Shown here in pieces: positions 1-5,169 of a stretch of DNA of 5,792 nt. Numbering within the stretch: the stretch's first letter is position 1; every line of letters starts with the position of its first letter. Origin of the DNA: Planctomycetota bacterium (GTDB lineage: Bacteria > Planctomycetota > Phycisphaerae > Sedimentisphaerales > Anaerobacaceae); NCBI GenBank assembly GCA_013202635.1, contig JABMRO010000539.1, positions 1 through 5,792 of the forward strand. The letters run 5' to 3'. The translations under genes and the position numbers were made by a program. The notes under the pieces were generated by a model, which did no database searches, had not been told where the DNA came from, and saw only the letters and a program-made list of their open reading frames with translations.

Positions 1-1125
1 GCATACAATCAAAGACGTGCCTCAGGCCTGCTGAAGAAATATCGCCACGAGAACAATGCTTATGTGGACTATAAGGAAATGCTCGACAAAGAAAAGGACC
101 TTGATGCCGTCATTATCGCCACGCCCGACTTCTGGCACCCCGACCATACGGTTGACTGCCTTAAAGCCGGCCTTCACGTCTATTGCGAAAAAGAGATGTC
201 CAATACTCTCGATGGTGCCCGGAAAATGGTGCAGACAGCCAGGCAAACCGGCAAACTACTCCAGATTGGCCATCAGCGCCGCAGCAATCCCCGGTATATA
301 TTCTGCTATGAAAAACTTCTAAAAGAAGCAAAGCTGTTGGGACAGATTACAGCCGTCAACGGCCAGTGGAACCGAGCGGTGGCGCCGCCCAGGATTGTGC
401 CGAGAGGAAAAGAAATCGATGCGGATACCTTGGCCGGATATGGTTACAAGTCGATGCAGCAGCTCAGGAACTGGCGGTGGTACAAGGGGCTCGGGGGCGG
501 CCCGATTGTGGACCTCGGCTCGCACCAGATAGATATTTACAACTGGTTTCTCGACGCACATCCCAAATCGGTCATAGCCAGCGGACGCACAAACTATTAC
601 GATAAAAGAACCCACGAATGGTACGATACCGTAATGGCTGTTTACGAATACCAAACCCCACAGGGACCGGTTACCGCCTTCTACCAGACAATAAGCACCA
701 ACAGCGGCAACGGATATTTCGAAAGCTTTATGGGCACCGAGGGTACGCTTCTAATCTCAGAACCCCAATACCGTTGTGGTGTTTACCGGGAGGATTGGGT
801 GATGGAGACCAAATGGGACAAATGGGTTAAGAAAGGTTACCTGAAAAAAGACGAAGGCCTGGACCAGCCCGAAAGTGAAGATGCAGTCGGCGAAGTCAGG
901 CCGCCGTCGCCGAAGCCGGCGAAGTATGATATGCTCGTGAAAATGAATAAGCCGGTTCACCAGCCGCACCTGGAGAATTTCTTCGATGCTGTTCGCGGTA
1001 AGGCCAGACTCAACTGCCCTGCCGAAGTCGGATATGAAACGGCTGTGGCGGTACTGAAAGTCAATGAGGCAGTCGAAGCCGGACGAAAGCTCGACTTCAA
1101 ACCGGCTGAATTCAAGGTTAAGTGA
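1..1125 (+). CDS. Gfo/Idh/MocA family oxidoreductase, N-terminus missing (partial)
   Basis: The reading frame is open from the first base, so the GTG at base 64 is internal and the true start lies left of the window. The 374 residues present lack the GxGxxG dinucleotide-binding start. What remains fits the family: the end of the Rossmann fold (DAVIIATPDFWH), the EKE motif at fragment residues 63-65 with the catalytic-type lysine K64 (most relatives have EKP), then the C-terminal alpha/beta domain with a glycine-rich GGGPIVDLGSHQID segment at 165-178 that supplies the usual Asp (D171) and His (H175). The family carries out NAD(P)-dependent oxidation or reduction of sugars, inositols and related polyols. 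The substrate cannot be read from this fragment. A full-length protein of about 430-450 residues is expected, and an export signal, common in planctomycete relatives, could be in the missing part. The gene ends in TGA and faces the cupin gene. Confidence 0.93.
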   Translation, partial: AYNQRRASGLLKKYRHENNAYVDYKEMLDKEKDLDAVIIATPDFWHPDHTVDCLKAGLHVYCEKEMSNTLDGARKMVQTARQTGKLLQIGHQRRSNPRYIFCYEKLLKEAKLLGQITAVNGQWNRAVAPPRIVPRGKEIDADTLAGYGYKSMQQLRNWRWYKGLGGGPIVDLGSHQIDIYNWFLDAHPKSVIASGRTNYYDKRTHEWYDTVMAVYEYQTPQGPVTAFYQTISTNSGNGYFESFMGTEGTLLISEPQYRCGVYREDWVMETKWDKWVKKGYLKKDEGLDQPESEDAVGEVRPPSPKPAKYDMLVKMNKPVHQPHLENFFDAVRGKARLNCPAEVGYETAVAVLKVNEAVEAGRKLDFKPAEFKVK

Positions 1126-1147
1126 AACGCCGGACTAAATATACTCA

Positions 1148-1420
1148 TTAACCGAAGTTGTAGTGTTTTTTTACGGCCTTGCTGACCTGCCACGTGCATT
1201 CGAGTTCCACGGGGAAAACCACAAGGTCGCCCACTCCGAAGCTTACCGAGTCTTTGCCGTCTGTAACCGTTACCTTGCCTTCGAGTAAAAGGCAAGTCTC
1301 TTTTTCCGTATATGCCCAGTCGAACGTGCTGGGCTGGCAATTCCATATAGGCCAGTTCTTGCAGGCCGCAGCCTCTTCTTCGGAAGGCTTTTTGACAATC
1401 ACATCTTTTACGGTTGGCAT
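1148..1420 (-). CDS. Small single-domain cupin (Cupin_3 / EutQ-like type)
   Basis: This is a 90-residue protein made almost entirely of one small beta-barrel cupin. The signature of the Cupin_3 (DUF861) group is visible: W26 followed by P30, F33 and W35, then E41-T-C43 leading to LLEGKVTV (residues 45-52), GDLVVFP (64-70), CTW (75-77) and a final KxYNF. Family members include the barrel of ureidoglycine aminohydrolase and EutQ-like proteins, but most short stand-alone ones have no known reaction. The histidines of the classic cupin metal site (HxHxxxxE...G, then a second H) are absent and only E41 remains, so metal binding is doubtful. The ATG at 1420 is well supported by an AAGGAG ribosome site 8 bases upstream. 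The gene converges on the oxidoreductase and diverges from the HD gene. Cytoplasmic location is inferred from the lack of a signal peptide. Confidence 0.88.
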   Translation of the reverse strand: MPTVKDVIVKKPSEEEAAACKNWPIWNCQPSTFDWAYTEKETCLLLEGKVTVTDGKDSVSFGVGDLVVFPVELECTWQVSKAVKKHYNFG

Positions 1421-1428
1421 ATTATTTA

Positions 1429-1434
1429 CTCCTT
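1429..1434 (-). promoter_or_regulatory. Ribosome binding site of the cupin gene
   Basis: Read on the minus strand, AAGGAG lies 8 bases before the ATG. It is one of the strongest Shine-Dalgarno matches in the window and fixes the cupin start. It sits next to, and partly within, the plus-strand -35 box of the HD gene. Confidence 0.85.
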
Positions 1435-1463
1435 TTGACTATTATCCATTTAGACGGTATTAT
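1435..1463 (+). promoter_or_regulatory. Sigma-70-type promoter for the HD-domain gene
   Basis: TTGACT (1435-1440) and TATTAT (1458-1463) are separated by exactly 17 bases, and each matches the sigma-70 consensus at 5 of 6 positions. A transcript would begin near base 1470, only about 11 bases before the TTG proposed as the HD gene start. The promoter is seen directly as sequence; its activity is inferred. The -10 box overlaps the minus-strand -10 box of the cupin gene. Confidence 0.6.
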
Positions 1464-1486
1464 ACCTCACGCAGACTATTTTGGAA
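1459..1486 (-). promoter_or_regulatory. Minus-strand promoter for the cupin gene, overlapping the divergent one
   Basis: On the minus strand a perfect TATAAT (1464 down to 1459) is preceded, 16 bases upstream, by TTCCAA, a weak -35 (3 of 6). Transcription would start near 1452 and give a leader of about 30 bases that contains the AAGGAG site. The TATAAT uses the same base pairs as the TATTAT of the plus-strand promoter, so polymerase could bind in either direction but not both at once. Confidence 0.5.
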
Positions 1487-2320
1487 TATGCAGCAGGAAT
1501 TTTTATTAAAAGTTGGGACATTTTGGAGCAAGCACAGTTAGACAAGTTCAGAATCTGGTTCGGTGGTTATGTTGCGGGCTTTTATGGCGATAATGAAACC
1601 GTCAATGCTAATATAAAACTCAAAGAAAACCATAGTCACCGAACCTGTAAGGAGGTGTTGTATTTGGCCGGCGAGCTTGGCCTTGATGAAAATCAGAAGC
1701 TCATAAGCGAAACTATAGCCCTTTTGCACGACGTTGGACGATTCGAGCAGTTTGTTAAATACTGCACGTACTGTGATGCCAAAAGTTTGGACCATTGCCG
1801 TCTGGGCCTGGAAGTTTTGGAAAAGAATCAGGTGCTTGATGGTATTGACCGTCGGGAAAAGCTGTTAATCGAAAAAGCGATTGAATACCACGGACGCAAA
1901 GAATTGCCCTCTGGTTTGGATGGCCGGTGCCTGCTGTTTTCGAAATTGATACGCGATGCCGATAAGCTGGATGTGTTCTATGTGGTAATGAAATACTACA
2001 AACAATACCGGGACAATCCACAGGACTTCAAGCTGGGTATTGAGCTTCCGGATGAGCCGGGATACTCGGCACATGTGGTTAATGAGCTTCTTTGCGGTCG
2101 GTGTGTGGATAACAGACAATTAAGGAAATTGAACGACCTGAAGCTTTCTCTGCTCGGCTGGGTCTATGATGTGAATTTCACATCGACGCTGAAACGAATA
2201 AAACAGTGCGGTTATCTGGAAAAGCTGCTTGGTTTTTTGCCCGCTGATGAAGATATCGAAAGGGTCAAAGAAAAAATATTGGGATATGTTGATTTTAGAA
2301 TAGAGCAGGACGGAAAATAA
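1481..2320 (+). CDS. HD-domain metal-dependent phosphohydrolase
   Basis: A 279-residue soluble protein with the HD superfamily metal-binding series: H51 in the KENHSHR segment, the H83-D84 doublet in LLHDVGRFEQF, H137 in EYHGRKELP, and D159/D161 in IRDADKLD. These residues normally hold one or two metal ions for phosphate-ester hydrolysis, often on nucleotides. The substrate is unknown. The start is uncertain. TTG at 1481 is the longest choice but has no ribosome site and would leave a very short leader after the promoter at 1435-1463. In-frame TTG at 1523 gives a protein starting at LEQAQLDKF, also without a good site. An AGGA at 1495-1498 sits 6 bases before an in-frame ATT (1505), a rare type of start. 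There is no in-frame ATG near this end. Two CxxC pairs (C95/C98 and C205/C208) are unusual to my eye. The purC promoter begins immediately after the TAA. Confidence 0.9.
   Translation: MEYAAGIFIKSWDILEQAQLDKFRIWFGGYVAGFYGDNETVNANIKLKENHSHRTCKEVLYLAGELGLDENQKLISETIALLHDVGRFEQFVKYCTYCDAKSLDHCRLGLEVLEKNQVLDGIDRREKLLIEKAIEYHGRKELPSGLDGRCLLFSKLIRDADKLDVFYVVMKYYKQYRDNPQDFKLGIELPDEPGYSAHVVNELLCGRCVDNRQLRKLNDLKLSLLGWVYDVNFTSTLKRIKQCGYLEKLLGFLPADEDIERVKEKILGYVDFRIEQDGK
2168..2184. repeat. 17-base perfect inverted repeat inside the HD gene
   Basis: GATGTGAA-T-TTCACATC has 8-bp arms around a single central base, in the last fifth of the HD coding region and about 150 bases upstream of the purC promoter candidate. 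It resembles a CRP/FNR-style half-site pair, but the spacing between TGTGA and TCACA is 3 bases rather than 6. It may be coincidental. Confidence 0.5.
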
Positions 2321-2349
2321 TTGATTATTGGCTGCTTATCATCGATAAT
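2321..2349 (+). promoter_or_regulatory. Sigma-70-type promoter for purC
   Basis: TTGATT (2321-2326) and GATAAT (2344-2349) lie 17 bases apart, matching consensus at 4 and 5 of 6 positions. The predicted transcript start near 2356 leaves about 36 bases of leader, which includes the purC ribosome site. The -35 box abuts the HD gene's TAA stop. A second pairing, TTTACA (2349-2354) with TATAAA (2370-2375), has only a 15-base spacer and would start inside the ribosome site, so it is less likely. No riboswitch-like structure is evident in this 71-base gap. Confidence 0.5.
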
Positions 2350-2377
2350 TTACACGTTAAAGTGCGAACTATAAATT

Positions 2378-2384
2378 GAAAGGG
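2378..2384 (+). promoter_or_regulatory. Ribosome binding site of purC
   Basis: GAAAGGG lies 7 bases before the ATG at 2392 and supports that start. It is less canonical than the AGGAG sites elsewhere in the window but is well placed. Confidence 0.6.
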
Positions 2385-2391
2385 ATTTTTT

Positions 2392-3291
2392 ATGGAGACG
2401 GTTTTACAAACAAACATTACTAAAAACCAGCCGGTTCGCGGCAAGGTTCGTGACATATATGATTTGGGCGACAAGCTGCTCATAGTTGCTACCGACAGAA
2501 TCAGCGCATTTGATGTGGTCATGGCCAACGGCATACCCTGTAAAGGAATTATTCTTACGCAGATTTCCAGGTTCTGGTTCGATTATCTAAGCCCGGATAT
2601 CGAGCACCATCTAATAAGCGATGATGTGGCCGCTTTCCCTGAGCCGTTCTGCGATTATTCCGAACAGCTTGCCGGACGAAGTATGCTGGTTAAAAAGGTT
2701 GATGTCCTGCCGATTGAATGTGTTGTGCGAGGGTATCTGGCCGGCTCCGGCTGGAAAGAATACAGCCAAAGCGGAACCGTTTGCAGACAGAAGCTGCCGT
2801 CCGGCCTGACTCAGTGCCAGAAGCTGCCCGAACTGATTTTCACCCCGGCCACAAAAGCCGAGAGGGGAACACACGATGAAAATATCAGTTTTGCTCGATG
2901 CGTCGATATTATTGGCGAAGAAGCGGCAAACTATGTCCGGGATAAAAGTACGCAGATTTTCAAAAAGGCCGGCGAATATGCCCGGAGCAAAGGAATAATA
3001 CTTGCCGATACGAAGTTCGAATGGGGTCGTGTCGATGGCAAAATTATTTTGATTGATGAGGTTTTAACACCGGACTCTTCACGTTTCTGGCCTGCCGATA
3101 AATACCAGCCCGGAAGGGACCAGGAAAGTTACGATAAGCAGTTTGTTCGCAATTACCTTGAGAGCATAAACTTCGACAAATCAGGCCCGGGCGTCGAGCT
3201 GCCCGATGATATCGGAGCCAAAACCAGTGACAAATACATTGAAGCATACGAACAGCTCACCGGTAACAAATTTGAGGTACCAGTCAGTTGA
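2392..3291 (+). CDS. purC: Phosphoribosylaminoimidazole-succinocarboxamide synthase (SAICAR synthetase)
   Basis: PurC joins aspartate to CAIR (carboxyaminoimidazole ribonucleotide) using ATP to give SAICAR, a late step of de novo purine synthesis in the cytoplasm. The 299 residues carry all family marks: the nucleotide-binding start GKVRDIYDLG (17-26) followed by TDRISAFD, the first signature VLPIECVVRGYLAGS (105-119), TKAERGTHDE (154-163), the second signature LADTKFEWG (204-212), and EVLTPDSSRFW (223-233). At about 300 residues and with the RGYLAGSGWKEY segment, this is the long ADE1-like form, not the ~240-residue enterobacterial form. The protein looks complete and intact. No other purine gene is in the window. 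An MFS transporter gene follows 3 bases after the stop, suggesting one transcript. The start is supported by GAAAGGG and by the family N-terminus. Confidence 0.97.
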   Translation: METVLQTNITKNQPVRGKVRDIYDLGDKLLIVATDRISAFDVVMANGIPCKGIILTQISRFWFDYLSPDIEHHLISDDVAAFPEPFCDYSEQLAGRSMLVKKVDVLPIECVVRGYLAGSGWKEYSQSGTVCRQKLPSGLTQCQKLPELIFTPATKAERGTHDENISFARCVDIIGEEAANYVRDKSTQIFKKAGEYARSKGIILADTKFEWGRVDGKIILIDEVLTPDSSRFWPADKYQPGRDQESYDKQFVRNYLESINFDKSGPGVELPDDIGAKTSDKYIEAYEQLTGNKFEVPVS

Positions 3292-3294
3292 TAC

Positions 3295-4530
3295 TTGAAT
3301 AGAAGAATCGCCAAATTTTACTGGATGCAGCTTTTCGTGCTTGCAGGTGTTCATTTTCTGATTGATTTGTTCGCGAGTATGCTGCCCGCCATCCTTCCGG
3401 CAATCCGGGAAGAATTCTCTTTAAGCCTGTCTCGCGGAGGTTTCGTTTTGGCTGCGCTGCTTATGACCAGCAACGGTCTCCAGCCGCTCATCGGCCATAT
3501 GCGCGCCCGCAAGCGAAGGCCCTTGTTTTTGCATCTCGGTCTGATTGTGGCCGCCGGTATATGCCTGCTGGGTGTTCTGCCGAGAGGAAGCGGTGCCTTT
3601 GCTCTAATGATTCTGCTGGCTTTGGTCAGCGGCTGCGGAATAGCGATAGTGCATCCGGAAGGGCTGCGGGCGGTTCACTGGCTCAGAAGGATTCCGTCGT
3701 CCGTTAGCACAGCCGTATTTATGGCGGGCGGTTTTCTCGGCTACGCAAGCGGCGGAGTGGTCTCGGCCTTTCTTGTCTCTCGCTTTGGTATGAAGGGTTT
3801 GTACCCCCTGATTTTTTGTCCTGTTATCGGTATTGTATTGGTTATATTCCTGAGAATCCGCCTGGCTGTCGAGCGGGAAGTACGCGATAAAGACCTTGCC
3901 AGAACACAAAAAAACCGGCTGTCCTTCTGGCTCATAATGGCTATGGCAATGCCTGCGGCTGTCTCTACGACCATTCTTGCAAACCTTCTGCCGACGGTAC
4001 TCAACGAGCTTGGTTTTGAACTGACTTTCGGCGGCTTTTCCATAACTATGTTCGGTCTGGGCGGAGCCGTAGGCTCGTTTGTCTGGGCCTATATCGCACG
4101 CAAAAAAGGCGAGCTGAAATGTTCCATTGCCTCACTTTTTCTTGTTATTCCTTTCCTGGTTGCATATCTTGCATTAATAGAGAATAAGATGGCTATATGG
4201 ATGCTGTTCGGTGCCGGCTTCTGTGCGGTCGCTGCTTACGTATTGATGATAACCTTATCAAGACATGCCGCCGGGCTGAGCCTCGGACAGAGAATGGGCT
4301 TTATGGTAGGCGGTACGTGGGCATTGGCTAATATCGTTTTTATGGCATTGCTGCCTGCCGCCGAACATTTCGGCACAGATGCCCTCCTGCAATTTGTACC
4401 TTTGGGTTATTTATTCTCGGCCCTGTTTGGACTTTTTGTTTTGCTCAAAACCAAAAACCGCCTCAATACAAATTTACTCGCTCAACAGCCTGAGCCTGCA
4501 TCGGGAGCTTTAAAAACACGTTTCAACTAA
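3295..4530 (+). CDS. MFS transporter, fosmidomycin-resistance (Fsr)-like branch
   Basis: A 411-residue inner-membrane protein with about 12 hydrophobic segments, separated midway by a charged loop (roughly residues 190-206), as in the major facilitator superfamily. Features I associate with Fsr-type exporters are HFLID (20-24) in the first helix, with LPAILPAIREEF after it, and the HPEGLRA motif (H120-P121-E122) at the end of helix 4, followed by the glycine-rich AGGFLGYASGG. The substrate is unknown, and Fsr likeness does not by itself mean drug resistance. TTG at 3295 is preferred because it retains the full first helix with a basic N-terminus and sits 3 bases after the purC stop. Its only ribosome site, GAGG at 3274-3277, is 17 bases away, so translation is probably coupled to purC. 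ATG at 3325 is an alternative but also lacks a site. Confidence 0.9.
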   Translation: MNRRIAKFYWMQLFVLAGVHFLIDLFASMLPAILPAIREEFSLSLSRGGFVLAALLMTSNGLQPLIGHMRARKRRPLFLHLGLIVAAGICLLGVLPRGSGAFALMILLALVSGCGIAIVHPEGLRAVHWLRRIPSSVSTAVFMAGGFLGYASGGVVSAFLVSRFGMKGLYPLIFCPVIGIVLVIFLRIRLAVEREVRDKDLARTQKNRLSFWLIMAMAMPAAVSTTILANLLPTVLNELGFELTFGGFSITMFGLGGAVGSFVWAYIARKKGELKCSIASLFLVIPFLVAYLALIENKMAIWMLFGAGFCAVAAYVLMITLSRHAAGLSLGQRMGFMVGGTWALANIVFMALLPAAEHFGTDALLQFVPLGYLFSALFGLFVLLKTKNRLNTNLLAQQPEPASGALKTRFN

Positions 4531-4536
4531 ATGCCT

Positions 4537-4575
4537 GACCAAAATGGGTCCGCTATGTCTTTTTCAATTTTTTTT
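4537..4575 (+). terminator. Weak possible terminator after the MFS gene
   Basis: A 4-bp stem, GACC (4537-4540) with GGTC (4547-4550), has a 6-base loop. It is followed after about 8 bases by two T-runs (4560-4564 and eight Ts at 4568-4575). The stem is too short, and too far from the T-runs, for a confident intrinsic terminator, but no better candidate exists between this gene and the sigma factor gene. Confidence 0.2.
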
Positions 4576-4609
4576 ACACAAAATCAGCTATCCGGCGTTA
4601 TTATCTTGT

Positions 4610-4633
4610 AAAAGCTGAAAATTTTCAGGTTTT
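4610..4633. repeat. Palindrome just upstream of the sigma factor gene
   Basis: The core CTGAAAATTTTCAG (4615-4628) is a perfect 14-base palindrome. It extends to a 24-base symmetric element with AAAA on the left and TTTT on the right, broken only by one G-G pair per side. It ends 19 bases before the sigma gene's ATG. It could be an operator, a weak AT-rich terminator hairpin for the upstream operon, or chance in an AT-rich gap. The rest of this 122-base gap holds T-runs and a TATTAT (4599-4604) with no well-spaced -35 box. Confidence 0.5.
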
Positions 4634-4643
4634 GTAGAAATTT

Positions 4644-4647
4644 GGAG
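4644..4647 (+). promoter_or_regulatory. Ribosome binding site of the sigma factor gene
   Basis: GGAG is 5 bases before the first ATG (4653) and 8 bases before the second (4656). The spacing slightly favours the second ATG, which would shorten the protein by one residue. Confidence 0.6.
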
Positions 4648-4652
4648 CATTA

Positions 4653-5165
4653 ATGATGAATTATTCGAAGCGTGAGGAGCTTTTCAGGCAGCTAAGAACG
4701 AAATATGCCGGCTTTCTCGCATCGGTTCTATGGAAACTCACGCACGATAGAGAGCTTTTTACTGAAGCAATGCAATATGCTCTTTTGGGAATGTGGCAGA
4801 ATATCGAGAAGCTCAGCGGCAAAAAAGCAGGCGCTTATATATACAGAATTGTCCTGACCGCTAACTCCAAAGCCTGGAGGGACAGGATCGGCAAAAACGG
4901 ACATTTTAATAAAATCCGGCTTGATATCCAGCAAAGCCCCCATGAGAAGCTCGGCACTTCTGAACTGACCGAAATGGTCAGAAGGGAAATAAGCCACCTT
5001 CCAGGAAAGCAGGCAAGGGCAATTGTAATGCGATATCTGGAACAGCAGGATTACGAAAACATTGCTCGCCAGTTGTCTTGCACACAAGCGGGGGCAAGGT
5101 CGCATGTTTCCAAGGCGGTCGCAGCTTTGAAAGGCAAATTAGCGGCTTTAGCCCGACAGGAGTAA
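4653..5165 (+). CDS. RNA polymerase sigma factor, sigma-70 family (ECF-like)
   Basis: A 170-residue protein with the two-domain plan of ECF sigma factors. Region 2 covers about residues 18-80, with the helix around LFTEAMQYALLGMWQNIEKL and the YIYRIVLTANSKAWRDR segment (62-78) that usually contacts the -10 element. Region 4 covers about 105-165, with LPGKQARAIVMRYLEQQDYENIARQL followed by a helix-turn-helix (CTQAGARSHVSKAVAALK) that usually reads the -35 element. There is no region 1.1 or 3. Region 2 is divergent: the typical DAEDLVQE acidic stretch is replaced by RELFTEAMQ. This resembles planctomycete sigma factors rather than well-studied proteobacterial ones. The gene is followed 4 bases after its stop by a membrane protein gene, an arrangement typical of a sigma factor and its controller. 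A target promoter motif cannot be identified from this window. Confidence 0.88.
   Translation: MMNYSKREELFRQLRTKYAGFLASVLWKLTHDRELFTEAMQYALLGMWQNIEKLSGKKAGAYIYRIVLTANSKAWRDRIGKNGHFNKIRLDIQQSPHEKLGTSELTEMVRREISHLPGKQARAIVMRYLEQQDYENIARQLSCTQAGARSHVSKAVAALKGKLAALARQE
5158..5162 (+). promoter_or_regulatory. Ribosome binding site of the membrane partner gene
   Basis: AGGAG lies 7 bases before the ATG at 5170 and is embedded in the last codons of the sigma gene. It fixes the start of a gene that continues past the right edge and indicates tightly linked translation of the pair. Confidence 0.85.
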
Positions 5166-5169
5166 TAAA

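Noticed and set aside
64..66. GTG as start of the oxidoreductase gene
   Set aside because: The frame is open upstream to base 1 and reads as sensible protein (KKYRHENNAYVDYKEML). Starting here would remove part of the nucleotide-binding fold, so the gene is partial at the window edge.
957..1346. Minus-strand ORF of 129 codons spanning the oxidoreductase end and the cupin
   Set aside because: It overlaps both real genes in another frame, has no ribosome site or domain, and is rich in Arg/Ser/Pro as expected for a shadow.
1179..1541. Plus-strand ORF of 120 codons across the cupin gene and the HD start
   Set aside because: It is antisense to a convincing cupin, has no recognisable domain, and its last part overlaps the HD gene out of frame. 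I considered a frameshift to explain the missing HD ATG, but the short peptide from ATG 1488 does not resemble an HD N-terminus.
2336..2348. Small hairpin TTATC-ATC-GATAA before purC, considered as a terminator or purine riboswitch element
   Set aside because: It has only five mostly A-T pairs with a 3-base loop, no T-run after it, and none of the paired-loop layout of a purine riboswitch. It overlaps the better-supported -10 box.
4360..4374. Inverted repeat GCCGAA-CAT-TTCGGC inside the MFS gene, sharing a core with the repeat at 5233-5251
   Set aside because: Six-bp arms of common codon-pair sequence are expected by chance in a gene of this length. The shared GCCGAA core is too short to argue for a common site.
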